NCBI RefSeq assembly: GCF_004000905.1
Contig: NZ_BIMD01000001.1
Location: 1-64,000 of the forward strand
Direction of reading: 5' to 3'
Source of the DNA: Paenibacillus humicus NBRC 102415
GTDB lineage: Bacteria; Bacillota; Bacilli; Paenibacillales; Paenibacillaceae
Length of the DNA: 64,000 nucleotides
The translations under genes were made by a program, and so were the position numbers. The notes under the pieces are model-generated. The model made no database searches. It was not told the origin of the DNA and worked only from the letters and a program-made list of their open reading frames with translations. Shown one piece after another: positions 17,150 to 26,145 of the stretch. Positions within the stretch are counted from its first letter, which is position 1; each line of letters begins with the position of its first letter.

Positions 17150-17680
17150 ATGGAATCCGAAGCGCTGATGGGCATCCGCGACGCGAAGCCCGGCGATGGG
17201 GCAGGAATAGCCGCCGTTCAGGTCGGCAGCTGGCGGACGACGTACAAGGACATCGTCGATCCGGCCTATCTGCAGGCGATGGAGGCCGGACCGAGACAGG
17301 CGATGTGGGAAAGGACTCTGGCCGTTCCGGATTCAGGCTCCTGCACGCTCGTGCTGGAGAACGGGGATGGAAGGATCGTCGGATTCCTCAAGGCCGGCAA
17401 AAGCCGGGACCTGGCGGAGGAAGGCAGCGCGGAGCTGTACGTGCTTTATTTGCTGGAGGCGTACCAGGGAGCGGGATGGGGAACGGAGCTGTTCCGTACG
17501 ATGCGGGGAAGGCTGCAGGATTTGGGCTACCTCACTCTGCATGCATGGGTTTTGGAAGGCAACCCGGCGATCTTCTTTTATGAAAAGATGGGGGCGAGGG
17601 ATTACGGCATGCAGGAAACGGTCGAGATCGGAGCAAGGACCCATATCGAGCGCTCCATGGAATGGAAGACCATTTTCTGA
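17150..17680 (+). CDS. GNAT family N-acetyltransferase
   Basis: A 176-residue acetyltransferase. Its start MGIRDAKPGDGAGIAAVQVGSW (from the internal Met at residue 7) and the acetyl-CoA site AYQGAGWGTELF, then GNPAIFFYEKMGA, match the GNAT fold in a RimI/PaiA-like subgroup. ATG 17150 is used because GCGGAG lies just before it; 17168 is an alternative start. A TGGTAGAGT extended -10-like element lies at about 17113. Substrate unknown. Confidence 0.88.
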   Translation: MESEALMGIRDAKPGDGAGIAAVQVGSWRTTYKDIVDPAYLQAMEAGPRQAMWERTLAVPDSGSCTLVLENGDGRIVGFLKAGKSRDLAEEGSAELYVLYLLEAYQGAGWGTELFRTMRGRLQDLGYLTLHAWVLEGNPAIFFYEKMGARDYGMQETVEIGARTHIERSMEWKTIF

Positions 17681-17769
17681 TTAAAAAGAAGCATGCATAG
17701 AGAAACAATAGCAGGTATGGTAAAATATGCCTCATTGCTGCCTGTTGTAGTGATGGGAGAGTTGAATGG

Positions 17770-17955
17770 ATGATAGCGCTCTTCGGGCGTGTAGCCGTGT
17801 TGCTATGCACATATGTTCTGATTTTGCTTGGCCCGTTCGGCTTTTATTTGGGAGGCCTGTTCCTGCTTCTGCTGGGCATCCACCTCGGCTGGATGTATAT
17901 CGATGAAGTCGACAACCGGCCCCACATCAAGTACGGCCGCAAATGGAAGCTTTGA
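17770..17955 (+). CDS. Small membrane protein of unknown function
   Basis: A 61-residue protein with one long hydrophobic hairpin (about residues 6-42) and a charged tail YIDEVDNRPHIKYGRKWKL. GGGAGAG lies 10 bases before the ATG and an extended -10 element TGGTAAAAT about 50 bp upstream, and a strong terminator follows, so it looks like a real single-gene unit. No family recognised. Confidence 0.6.
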   Translation: MIALFGRVAVLLCTYVLILLGPFGFYLGGLFLLLLGIHLGWMYIDEVDNRPHIKYGRKWKL

Positions 17956-18005
17956 ACGGCCGGAGCTGATCCGGCCAGAGCCGGAATCGGGCTCGCCCGC
18001 GCAGA

Positions 18006-18046
18006 AGCCCGCTTGCGGACCGGATGGTCCGGCAAGCGGGCTTTTT
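18006..18046 (+). terminator. Rho-independent terminator between convergent genes
   Basis: Perfect 11-bp stem AGCCCGCTTGC / GCAAGCGGGCT followed by TTTTT; the loop contains a smaller hairpin. It separates the small membrane protein gene from the convergent crtP. Confidence 0.9.
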
Positions 18047-18127
18047 GTCTGCAAGGCGATTCCATGCCTGCCGCGCATCTTCTTTCAAGGCTTCGCTGTC
18101 ATCCGGTTGAACCTGAAGCGAGAAGCT

Positions 18128-19627
18128 CTACATCGCCTGATAGCGGGCGAGATCCTCGCGGATGAGATCGGCGGTCAGCTGTCCGCTCAGAGTGACCATC
18201 GGCACGCCGCCGCCGGGATGGGTCGAGCCGCCGACGAAATACAGCCCTTCGAGCGCCGTGCTGCGGCTCGGAATCTTGAATCCGCCATTCAGCTTGCGGT
18301 CGGTCACCGTGCCGTAGATCGAGCCGCCGTTGGCCCCGTACAGGCTGCGCAGGTCATCGGGGATGAACTGCTCCTCGTAGACGATATGCCCGCGGAGGCC
18401 TTCGGCGCCCATCCGCTCCAGCTTGTCGAGCACGAGGCCGCGATAGCGCTCGCGGTGCCGCTCCCAGCTCTCTCCTTCGGCAAGCGGCGGCACATGGGTC
18501 AGCACGAACCAGTTCTCGCAGCCTTCCGGTGCCTGGCTGGAATCCGACTTGGACGAAATTCCGACATAGACGGTCGGATCGTCCGTCGGCATCCTGTCGA
18601 CGAACATGTCGCGGAATTCCCGCTCGGGATTCCGGGAGAAGAAGAAATTATGATGCTTGAATGCCTCGTAGCTGCGGTCCACGCCGAGCAGCAGCACATG
18701 GCCGGATACGGACGGCTCGTATTTGTCGAGCTTCTCGGCGGCGCGCCGGCTGCCGGGAGCCTGCGCCAGCAGGGAGCTGTGCGCCGGAATCGCCTCCAGA
18801 TTGCAGACGACGAGATCGGCCTCCACCGTTTCTCCGCCGGCCAGCTCCACACCGGCCGCCCGTCCGTTGGAATCGAGGATGCGGACGACTTCCGCTCCGG
18901 TGCGCACTTCGGCTCCAAGCTCGTTCAGCAGCTTGAGCTCGGCCTGGGCGATGCCGTACATGCCGCCCGTGACGAAGTAGATGCCGAGGCCCATCTGCAC
19001 GTAGACGAGCTGCGATAGGACGGCAGGCGCCGCATAGGGGGAAGAACCGACATACATCGCGAAAAATTGGAAGATTTGCCGCAGATGCGGATGCTTCATG
19101 TAGCTCTCCGTGACCTGGGCCATCGATTTCATCGGATCCATCGCCAGCAGCTCCTTGAGGGAATGCTGCTGCCTGAGATCGGACAGACCGCTCAGGGAGC
19201 GGCTGTAGAAGCTTTTCATGCTGAGATCGTACTGCTTTCTCGAGTAATCGAGGAACGTCAGGAAGCTTTCACGGTCCTGCGGAGACAGCTCTGCGATGCC
19301 GTCCAGCATAGAGGGCAGATCGCCGACGAGATCCAGCATCTTGCCGTCCTCGTATATTCCGCGCCACTGCGGCTCGATTCTCTGGATGCCGATATAATCA
19401 TGCAGATTGCGCCCGGCAGAGGCGAACAGCTTCTCAAGCGTCCAGGGCATCGTCAGGATGGACGGTCCGGTATCGAAGGAATACCCCATTCCGGAACGGA
19501 CATTCAGCTTGCCGCCCCCCCGCTCGTTTTTTTCCAGCACTGTAACCTTATGCCCGTCGGCGCTCAGCCGGATCGCGGCCGAGAGTCCGGCCAGGCCGCC
19601 TCCGATGACGACGATGTCTTTGCTCAT
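18128..19627 (-). CDS. crtP: 4,4'-diaponeurosporene oxygenase-like carotenoid oxidase (CrtP)
   Basis: A 499-residue FAD-dependent amine oxidase/phytoene desaturase-family protein. The start MSKDIVVIGGGLAGLSAAIR (dinucleotide-binding fold) has a GGAGGAAAGAACAA ribosome binding region. The sequence follows Staphylococcus CrtP rather than the desaturase CrtN: GPSILTMPWTLEKLF, YVGSSPYAAPAVLS, HHNFFFSRNPE and the end LYFVGGSTHPGGGVPMVTLSGQ. CrtP oxidises the terminal methyl of the C30 carotene to the carboxylate. The genes just across the divergent promoter (crtQ, crtO) encode the next two steps, which supports this call. CrtN remains a lesser alternative. Confidence 0.85.
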   Translation of the reverse strand: MSKDIVVIGGGLAGLSAAIRLSADGHKVTVLEKNERGGGKLNVRSGMGYSFDTGPSILTMPWTLEKLFASAGRNLHDYIGIQRIEPQWRGIYEDGKMLDLVGDLPSMLDGIAELSPQDRESFLTFLDYSRKQYDLSMKSFYSRSLSGLSDLRQQHSLKELLAMDPMKSMAQVTESYMKHPHLRQIFQFFAMYVGSSPYAAPAVLSQLVYVQMGLGIYFVTGGMYGIAQAELKLLNELGAEVRTGAEVVRILDSNGRAAGVELAGGETVEADLVVCNLEAIPAHSSLLAQAPGSRRAAEKLDKYEPSVSGHVLLLGVDRSYEAFKHHNFFFSRNPEREFRDMFVDRMPTDDPTVYVGISSKSDSSQAPEGCENWFVLTHVPPLAEGESWERHRERYRGLVLDKLERMGAEGLRGHIVYEEQFIPDDLRSLYGANGGSIYGTVTDRKLNGGFKIPSRSTALEGLYFVGGSTHPGGGVPMVTLSGQLTADLIREDLARYQAM

Positions 19628-19671
19628 TTGTTCTTTCCTCCTTGGATTAGGGATGCCGAAACCGTCGATAC

Positions 19672-19706
19672 TGGTTAACATCCGGCATATATACCATTTT
19701 TAACCA
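19672..19706. promoter_or_regulatory. Inverted repeat in the crtP/crtQ divergent promoter region
   Basis: TGGTTAA (19672-19678) and TTAACCA (19700-19706) flank a TATATA-like core; read on the minus strand, TATATA lies about 65 bp before the crtP start. Could be an operator for shared control of both transcription units. No regulator can be named. Confidence 0.35.
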
Positions 19707-19788
19707 TTGTGGACCGTATTCTCTCTCTCGATACGGGGGGAGCTTTCAAAGATTTCGAGAATGCCGCCAAAACAAGGAGGAGATCGGC

Positions 19789-20931
19789 ATGTGGATGGGA
19801 TGGATCTGGCAGGGGCTGCTCATCGGTTGCGGCCTGCTGCTGATCGGCTGGGGGAGAGGAGGAAGGAACAGCCTGGACCGTTTCGGGAGCAAAACCTTTG
19901 CGAGCGCTGGCTCGTCAACCGGAATGGAGATCAGCGTCATCGTGCCTGCGCGTGATGAGGAAGCCAACCTGGAGGAGCTGCTTCCGCTGCTGCAGTCGAT
20001 GGTACCGGCTCCAAGGGAAATCATCGTGGTTGATGACGGATCATCCGACGGGACACGGCAGAGCGCCGTCTCCCGCGGCGTCGCTCTGGTCGAAGCCGGC
20101 CGCCTGCCGGCCGGCTGGCAGGGCAAAGCCTGGGCTTGCGCCCAGGGAGCGGATGCCGCCGCGGGAAGCCGCCTGCTGTTTCTGGATGCGGATGTGCGGC
20201 CCGCGCCCGATCTGCTGCGGCTGCTTGCGGAAGCCGCCGGTGAGGGCGGCTGCGTGACCGTGCAGCCGTACCACCGGATCGGGAGCGCCGCAGAGCATTT
20301 CTCCGCCTTTTTCAATGCGGCCGTGCTGGCCGGCTCCGGACGCTTCTCTCCGGTAGCGCGGCGCGGCCGGGAAGGCTCGTTCGGACCTTGCCTGTTCTGC
20401 AGCCGGGATGAGTATAGGATGGCCGGAGGCCACGCGTCCATTCGCGGCGAGGTGCTGGAGAATGACCGCCTTGCGGCGCGTTTCCGGTCGGCAGGAATGC
20501 CTTGCCGGGCTTATGCGGGCGGGAGCAGGCTGTCGTTCCGCATGTATGAGGGCGGCTTGAAGGCGATTGCGGCGGGCTGGGCCAAAAGCATCGCGCTAGG
20601 CGCGGCGTCCGCGCAGAAGCGGATGCTGGCGCTGACGATTCTATGGATATCCGGGTTGTCGGGCGCCGCGATCGGAGCGGTGTCGGCCGCCGCGAAGGCT
20701 GTTTCCGGACAGCCGCAAGCGGCTGAGCTGGCCGCCTGCCTTTTCCTGTACGCCTTGGCCGCTTGGACCTGCCGCAGGGCGTTCCGTCTGGCGGGATCGT
20801 TCAGCGTCTGGACATATGCGCTCTATCCGCTCGGCCTGGCTTACTTCTGCGGCGTATTCGCGTACGGCCTCTATCGTTCCTTTGTCAGGCGGCGCGTATC
20901 GTGGAAAGGCAGGGATATCGATGTGGCTTGA
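19789..20931 (+). CDS. crtQ: Glycosyltransferase of C30 carotenoid synthesis (CrtQ-like)
   Basis: A 380-residue family 2 glycosyltransferase anchored by an N-terminal helix (residues 5-18) and several C-terminal helices. The GT-A core reads EISVIVPARDEEANLEELL, VVDDGSSDGT, then LLFLDADVRPAPDLL (the DxD-type metal site DAD), and an acceptor segment with ENDRLAARFRSAGMPC. AAGGAGG lies 8 bases before the ATG. It matches the 4,4'-diaponeurosporenoate glycosyltransferase class, and its stop overlaps crtO. Diverges from crtP. Confidence 0.87.
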   Translation: MWMGWIWQGLLIGCGLLLIGWGRGGRNSLDRFGSKTFASAGSSTGMEISVIVPARDEEANLEELLPLLQSMVPAPREIIVVDDGSSDGTRQSAVSRGVALVEAGRLPAGWQGKAWACAQGADAAAGSRLLFLDADVRPAPDLLRLLAEAAGEGGCVTVQPYHRIGSAAEHFSAFFNAAVLAGSGRFSPVARRGREGSFGPCLFCSRDEYRMAGGHASIRGEVLENDRLAARFRSAGMPCRAYAGGSRLSFRMYEGGLKAIAAGWAKSIALGAASAQKRMLALTILWISGLSGAAIGAVSAAAKAVSGQPQAAELAACLFLYALAAWTCRRAFRLAGSFSVWTYALYPLGLAYFCGVFAYGLYRSFVRRRVSWKGRDIDVA

Positions 20932-21466
20932 GCCTGGAACGACGGCTACGATCTTGCTGGACGCAGGCGTCCTGGTCCTGCTGCATGCCGGTTCGGTGGC
21001 TTCCGCGCTGAGGCGTCCCTGGCAGCGGTACGACAAGGATGCCGGCATGACGCGGCTGCTGCCGTTCGAGCGGGATGGGCGCTGGTATGAGAGGAAGCTC
21101 GGCATCCACAAATGGAAGGACAGGCTTCCCGACGGGGGAGGCTGGATTCGGAGCGGCTTCGCCAAGAAGCGGCTGCTGTCGGCCGATCCGGATTACCTCC
21201 GGCGCTTCGCTGCCGAGACGAGGCGCGGCGAGCTGGCGCATTGGCTGATGTTCCTGCCGCTTCCGCTGTTCGCCGTCTGGAACAATGGACTCGGCGTGGC
21301 GATCATGGCGGCCTATACGGTCGCGGCCAATCTTCCTTGCATTCTCGTGCAGCGCTACAACCGGGCCCGGCTGCTGAAAGTCATGTCGCGCCGGGAAAGG
21401 TTGTGCTATCCTAATAGGACAGACCAATACAGCGCGAAGGAGCTGCCCGGAGACCATGGAATTTGA
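20921..21466 (+). CDS. crtO: Glycosyl-4,4'-diaponeurosporenoate acyltransferase (CrtO)
   Basis: A 181-residue membrane protein that would attach a fatty acid to the sugar, the last step of staphyloxanthin-type pigments. Motifs shared with the staphylococcal enzyme: WYERKLGIHKWKDRLPDGG, then RRGELAHWLMFLPLPLFAVWN and ANLPCILVQRYNRARLL. The ATG at 20921 lies inside the 3' end of crtQ (11-bp overlap). crtM and crtN are not in the window. Confidence 0.9.
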   Translation: MWLEPGTTATILLDAGVLVLLHAGSVASALRRPWQRYDKDAGMTRLLPFERDGRWYERKLGIHKWKDRLPDGGGWIRSGFAKKRLLSADPDYLRRFAAETRRGELAHWLMFLPLPLFAVWNNGLGVAIMAAYTVAANLPCILVQRYNRARLLKVMSRRERLCYPNRTDQYSAKELPGDHGI

Positions 21467-22604
21467 TGTGCAGTTTTTGAGCTTCTTCGTCATCCAGACC
21501 GATGGGGAGAGCGCGGACAGCGGCAAGCGGTTCAAGCATTTCCAGACGATGGACGGAGAAGATTACGAGGACAGTCCGCTCAAGGATTTCCTCACCGGCG
21601 AATTCGCCCGTATCGTCAAGCGCAAGGCGGAGCGCAATCCCGCTTCGGAATCGGTGCCGACCAAGATCGGACGCTTCCGCGTCGAGCCGGGGTACGAGAT
21701 GGACAGCAATCCCGACTACAATCTGCTGCAGCGGCTGCGCAGCGCCGAGGATGCCGAGCGGTTCCACAGCATAGCCGACGAGCTTGTCCGCATCTATATG
21801 GATACGTCGGCAGTCCGCGGCGGCGCGCTCATCGCGGTGCAGGCCACGCTGTCCAAGCTGTTCGACCAGCCGTTCCTGTTCATCCTGAAATGCGATTTCG
21901 AGCCGAAAATAGCCCGCATCGCGGACGAGAGAAGCCTCATCTCCACCGTGGAGATGGCCATCAGCGCGCGCAGCATGAAATCGATCCTCTATCCGCATAT
22001 GCCGGAGGAGGGAATGATGGATTCCTGGGAGGTCAAGCTTCACCAGGCCTCGCATGCGAGATACTTCGAGGATTTCCTGAAGTTCGTCAGCTATGAGCGT
22101 CCCCTTCCCGAGGTGATGGGCGAGCAGGTGCTCGAAATGGTGCAGCAGTACATGGAGGACAAGTGGCAGGATGATCAGGGCCATCTGCGCAAGGAAGAGG
22201 AGGAGGCGGTCGAGATCTGGGCCGCATCGGACAAGCGCGAGCTGCTGGAGAGATGGACCCCGGAGCAGGTGTTCGCCGCTTCGGCCGTTCTCGTGGAGCA
22301 GAAGGAGGATCTGGCGCTCAGCTTCAAGCTTGGCGGAGTCCAGGTCAAGGGACTGCTGTCCGACTTCGGCAAATCGCTGCATTTCGCCCGTCACAACGGC
22401 CGTTACGTGGCCGTCCTGGAAGGAGACTTCTTCCAGTTCGAGCGCGGGATTTCGCCCGTCGAGCTCATCCATCCGCCGGAGCTTGAGGAAGTGATGAAAG
22501 TGATCGGCGCGGAGGAGAGCGGGACCGCCGTTCCGGAAGGCGATGGCGCGGCCGGACAGGCCCAGGCGGCCGCCTCTGCGGAGGATGACGACGTTCCCTG
22601 GTAA
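21456..22604 (+). CDS. Conserved protein of unknown function (DUF3900-like)
   Basis: A 382-residue soluble, acidic protein without membrane segments. It starts MEFDVQFLSFFVIQTDGE, with a hydrophobic beta-strand-like beginning, and has a variable acidic C-terminus ending AAASAEDDDVPW. I believe it belongs to DUF3900, a Bacillales family, but this is from memory of the N-terminal pattern. The start lies inside the end of crtO, so it is read through from the carotenoid genes although a metabolic link is not evident. Confidence 0.72.
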   Translation: MEFDVQFLSFFVIQTDGESADSGKRFKHFQTMDGEDYEDSPLKDFLTGEFARIVKRKAERNPASESVPTKIGRFRVEPGYEMDSNPDYNLLQRLRSAEDAERFHSIADELVRIYMDTSAVRGGALIAVQATLSKLFDQPFLFILKCDFEPKIARIADERSLISTVEMAISARSMKSILYPHMPEEGMMDSWEVKLHQASHARYFEDFLKFVSYERPLPEVMGEQVLEMVQQYMEDKWQDDQGHLRKEEEEAVEIWAASDKRELLERWTPEQVFAASAVLVEQKEDLALSFKLGGVQVKGLLSDFGKSLHFARHNGRYVAVLEGDFFQFERGISPVELIHPPELEEVMKVIGAEESGTAVPEGDGAAGQAQAAASAEDDDVPW

Positions 22605-22649
22605 GCGTCGAGGGCAGCGGTCCGAAACCACATGGGGAGGAGTGAATTC

Positions 22650-23009
22650 ATGCGGCAAGTAATGTTCATCGAGCTCGGCATGGGGACGGATCTGCATGGA
22701 CAGAACGTGACCAAGGCTGCGGTAAGGGCTGTGCAGGATGCGATCCACCGCAATTCCATGCCCGGCATCCGCACCGTGCTGCCGGAAGGCAAGCTGGAGA
22801 ATATGAAGGTGAGGGTGCGGCTGGCCGTGCCCTGCGACGAAGAGAAGCTGGATCTGGAAGCCGTTCGCGCGGAGCTTCCCTACGGGGAGGTTTCCATCGA
22901 GGTCGTGGCCGGAGGCATGCTCACGTCGAGCGGCATCGTGCTGGAAGACAAGCAGGACGTGAACGATCTGATCTATGTCGTGCTTGCGTCGGTCGAGGCC
23001 GGCTACTGA
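22650..23009 (+). CDS. Lin0512 family protein
   Basis: A 119-residue protein; GGGAGGAG (22633-22640) precedes the ATG at 22650. FIELGMGTDLHGQNVTKAAVRAV followed by AIHRNSMPGI and a late LEDKQDVNDLIYVVLASVEAGY are diagnostic of the small Lin0512 family, a ring-forming alpha/beta protein of unknown role. A short gap to uppP and no terminator between suggest co-transcription. Confidence 0.87.
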   Translation: MRQVMFIELGMGTDLHGQNVTKAAVRAVQDAIHRNSMPGIRTVLPEGKLENMKVRVRLAVPCDEEKLDLEAVRAELPYGEVSIEVVAGGMLTSSGIVLEDKQDVNDLIYVVLASVEAGY

Positions 23010-23081
23010 AGGCGGAGGCGGCAGGCCGAGCCTGGCGCTGCCTGCCGAGTCCATACATAGGAAGTTAGGGGAGCGGATATC

Positions 23082-23876
23082 TTGGATTATATCAAAGCGA
23101 TCATATTGGGCATTATTGAAGGCTTGACCGAATTTATTCCCGTATCGTCTACCGGCCACATGATTCTGGCCGCCAAGCTGCTCGATTTCGTCGGCGATCG
23201 GGCCACGGTGTTTGAGGTCGTCGTCCAGCTTGGAGCCGTTCTCGCCGTGTTCGTTCTTTATTTCAAGCGTTTCGTCGGGTTCCTCAAATTCGATTTCTCC
23301 AAAAAATCCGGCCTTAATCTGATCCACATCATTCTGGGCATGATTCCGGCAGGCATACTGGGCGTCCTGCTGCATGGCTTCATCAAGGAATACCTGTTCA
23401 ACTTCAAATCGGTTCTGGTCGCCTTGATCGTGGGAGGCATCCTGATGATTTTCGCGGAGCGGTACCAGAAAGGCCGCCTGCCTTCCGCCGATACGGTCGA
23501 CGACATCACGTACAAGCAGGCGTTCGGGATCGGCATCTTCCAAATTCTCGCGCTGTGGTCCGGCTTCTCCCGGTCCGGCTCCACGATTTCCGGAGGCATC
23601 TTCATGGGAACGAGCCAAAAGGCGGCAGCCGACTTCACCTTCATCCTGTCCGTTCCGATGATGATCGGCGCTACCGGCGTCGATCTCATCAAGAGCCGCG
23701 ACCTGCTCGTGCCGGAGGATTACGGCCTGTTCGCAGTCGGCCTGGTCGTCTCCTTCATTGTCGGCCTCATCGCGGTGACCACGTTCATCAACCTGATCAA
23801 GAAGCTCAAGCTCAGCTGGTTCGCTTATTACCGCTTTGCGCTTGCGGCGGTTTTCTTCCTGTTCGTCGTCCTGTAG
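23082..23876 (+). CDS. uppP: Undecaprenyl-diphosphatase UppP (BacA)
   Basis: A 264-residue integral membrane phosphatase that recycles undecaprenyl pyrophosphate, the lipid carrier for peptidoglycan, and so gives bacitracin resistance. The two catalytic signatures are present: EGLTEFIPVSSTGH (about residues 13-26) and GFSRSGSTISGG (about 162-173, with the catalytic Arg). TTG start at 23082 after TTAGGGGAG. About eight helices, normal length. Confidence 0.97.
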   Translation: MDYIKAIILGIIEGLTEFIPVSSTGHMILAAKLLDFVGDRATVFEVVVQLGAVLAVFVLYFKRFVGFLKFDFSKKSGLNLIHIILGMIPAGILGVLLHGFIKEYLFNFKSVLVALIVGGILMIFAERYQKGRLPSADTVDDITYKQAFGIGIFQILALWSGFSRSGSTISGGIFMGTSQKAAADFTFILSVPMMIGATGVDLIKSRDLLVPEDYGLFAVGLVVSFIVGLIAVTTFINLIKKLKLSWFAYYRFALAAVFFLFVVL

Positions 23877-23917
23877 GACTGCGTCGGCAGGTCGCGGCAT
23901 CGATCGCATCCATGGAC

Positions 23918-23947
23918 GGGCCGGTTCCTTTCTGGGACCGGTCTTTT
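23918..23947 (+). terminator. Rho-independent terminator after uppP
   Basis: GGGCCGGTTCC / GGGACCGGTC hairpin with one G-T pair, followed by TTTTT. Confidence 0.85.
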
Positions 23948-24080
23948 TGCCGGCATCAAAATGGAAATGAGGAGGGGAAAGCAGATCCAAGCATCCGACA
24001 AGAGGTGCGGATGGGCTGTCCCGGCTCCCGAACGGCAAGACAGCCGGCCATCGCAATGGATGGACCGGCTGCCAGCTGGA

Positions 24081-24254
24081 TTACTTGGCCGTTTCGTTCA
24101 GCGGCCTTTCCGTCCCCGTTGCTGCAGGACGGCTGCCCGAAGCTCCGGAAGCCAATGATTTGACGGTGCTGAACAATTTGTCGCGGGCGGACTTGTTGCG
24201 CATCAAGTAGGTGACTCCGGCGCCGACGGCAGTAGCGAGCAGTTTTTTGTTCAT
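24081..24254 (-). CDS. Small hypothetical protein
   Basis: A 57-residue protein beginning MNKKLLATAVGAGVTYLMR, with one hydrophobic N-terminal helix, then a basic stretch NKSARDKLF and a Ser/Gly/Ala-rich tail. AAGGAGG lies 7 bases before the ATG, which is the main reason to fix the start here, although the frame is open far upstream. Resembles short uncharacterised Bacillales proteins of YrzQ type; the family link is uncertain. Confidence 0.65.
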   Translation of the reverse strand: MNKKLLATAVGAGVTYLMRNKSARDKLFSTVKSLASGASGSRPAATGTERPLNETAK

Positions 24255-24972
24255 CGTTGTTCCTCCTTGATTTCGGTTGGATATGTGCTCATTAACCGAT
24301 TGGACGAGGCGGAAAACGAGACCGCTGAACCTCTTGCAGCCGAAGGATCGCCGTTTCGCCGGGAATGCCTGGCATGACTTCGGGCAAAACGTTGTTTTAT
24401 CAGGCTCCATAGGGGCAAATAGAACGATAGCTCCCGGACCATAGACTCCGTCCCGCAAGCGGGAAATGAAGAGACTGTCCGTTTGGAAATGCAACATGTC
24501 GGCTTCAAATCGCGTTATCAAGATGTCGGGGAAGCCCGTTCGGGAATGGAACGCTGCTGCCGTGATCGCAAGACTCCGCTGCATGAGCGGCCGAATGCGG
24601 CGAGCGGTTTTCCCATGCATTTTCCATCTATGTGCGTTGGGCATGATCCCGTGCATCCGGCAGCTATGTATGCGGCAGCATGATCCCGCGCATCCGGCAT
24701 CTATGTGTGCCGCAAGCATGATCCAGCATCCGGCAGCTATGTGTTCGGCAAGCATGATCCAGCGAATCTGGAAGTTATGTGCGGCAAGCATCGCAGGAGA
24801 GTTCCTGCGGTCGAGCAGCAAGCCGAGCTCGAGAATATTCGCATGGACTCCACATGCCGCCATCACGCAGCAAGGAATGCCGCGAATGCCCGCGCCGATG
24901 CACGCAAACAGCTTCATGCCCAATCAACCACACCCTGAGAACAGGGTTGCCACAAGGAGAGGTCGCTCAGTC
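24255..24972. other. 718-bp intergenic region with tandem repeats
   Basis: This gap between the small minus-strand gene and the secreted propeller gene contains the repeat array at 24617-24790. Apart from the ribosome binding sites at its two ends I see no supported gene, RNA or terminator. Open frames on both strands here have no ribosome binding site and contain the repeats. Confidence 0.6.
24617..24790 (+). repeat. Tandem repeat array, four units of 36-38 bp plus partial ends
   Basis: Units begin at 24641, 24678, 24716 and 24752, with a partial unit before (24617) and the start of another at 24788. Consensus begins GCATGATCC and continues GCATCCGGCAGCTATGTG. The unit length is close to that of the array at 6325-6429, and both carry GCAT followed by GGC-GCT-TG spaced alike, so they may be related elements. 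Confidence 0.85.
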
Positions 24973-26145
24973 ATGAAATCCATTCAACGCCCGTTCATTG
25001 CTTCTGCCGCCATTCTCGGCGTTCTCCTGGCTTCGGCCGGTCCCATCGGCAGCCTGGGCAAACCCGGCCTGGCCAATGCGGCGGCTCCGGTCTGCACGGA
25101 CGGAGACCATGGCATCTTCGCCGGCGAGCCCGCAGGAGGCGGGAGCTTCCGCTTCTCGTCTCTCGACTTCCTGAATCCGACGACCGGAAGGGCCGCCGGC
25201 AACGGGTTTTTGATCGGCACCTCCGACGGCGGCTGCAACTGGCAGTCGATCTATCAAGGCACTTGGCAGTTCTCGCAGATGGACTTCGTGTCCAATACGA
25301 CCGGATGGGCGCTGGCCCGATCCGCGGCGTCCGGACCGAACGCGCTGATCAAGACGGCCGACGGCGGATCCGCATGGGAGAAGCTCAAGCCGGGGACGGC
25401 CGATCTGGAGCGGATACGGTTTCTGGACGCATCGCGCGGATTCGGGTACAGCCGCGCCTTTTCCTACTATACGTCGGATGGCGGGATCAGCTGGAGCAGG
25501 ATTCCGACGCCTCCGAACACGCGGGGCGCTGAGTTCTCCAGCCGCAACACCGGCTGGGCGGTCGTCGTCGATCCATCCAAGGGATACCGGCTGGAGCAGA
25601 CGCTGGACGGGGGCAGGAGCTGGGCGGCCAAGCTGTCGGTCTCGTCCGACGCGCCGACCGGAGGCGTCGTGCGCGTGTCCGGGCAAGCCGTGTGGGTGAT
25701 GCTCATGGGAGGAGCGGGCATGTCGCAGCAATCGTATTCGCTCTTTGCTTCCTCGGATTCGGGATCGACATGGATCCGGACGATCGGACAGAATACGGCC
25801 GGAGGCGGACACGCCCCCGGCGAAGGAGAAGCCGTTACCGGCATGGGGCCCGCTTCTCCGGGAGGGCATCCCGGCGAGCTGGAGCTGATCGGCGCCACGG
25901 CCATTCTGTCCGGCTACTCTCCTGCGGCCGGCAAGGTCGGCATCGGCCGCTCCTCGGATGGTGGCAGAACTTGGAGCAGCGGCGGCATGCTGCCGGGATT
26001 CGGGGGCGCGGCGATCAGCTTCGCGAGTCCCGCCATCGGCTGGATCACCGTCGACGGCGACGGCGGGACGGCGGTCTACTCCACCAGGGACAGCGGCAAA
26101 AGCTGGACCAAAAACATTGGAGTATCGGCAAAGCCATCCTTGTAG
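24973..26145 (+). CDS. Secreted beta-propeller protein (Ycf48/BNR-like repeats)
   Basis: A 390-residue protein with a signal peptide (KSIQRPF basic start, hydrophobic AAILGVLLASAG core, likely cleavage near ANAAAP). The mature part contains repeated Asp-box-like units: TSDGGCNWQSI, TADGGSAWEKL, TSDGGISWSRI, TLDGGRSWAAK, SSDSGSTWIRT, SSDGGRTWSSG and STRDSGKSWTK, spaced as in BNR/Ycf48-type propellers. Function is unknown in Firmicutes; such proteins are often cell-wall associated. AAGGAGA lies 12 bases before the ATG. It is convergent with the next gene. Confidence 0.85.
   Translation: MKSIQRPFIASAAILGVLLASAGPIGSLGKPGLANAAAPVCTDGDHGIFAGEPAGGGSFRFSSLDFLNPTTGRAAGNGFLIGTSDGGCNWQSIYQGTWQFSQMDFVSNTTGWALARSAASGPNALIKTADGGSAWEKLKPGTADLERIRFLDASRGFGYSRAFSYYTSDGGISWSRIPTPPNTRGAEFSSRNTGWAVVVDPSKGYRLEQTLDGGRSWAAKLSVSSDAPTGGVVRVSGQAVWVMLMGGAGMSQQSYSLFASSDSGSTWIRTIGQNTAGGGHAPGEGEAVTGMGPASPGGHPGELELIGATAILSGYSPAAGKVGIGRSSDGGRTWSSGGMLPGFGGAAISFASPAIGWITVDGDGGTAVYSTRDSGKSWTKNIGVSAKPSL

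Noticed and set aside
24617-24790. CRISPR array
   Set aside because: Units are directly adjacent with no unique spacers and no cas genes are present.
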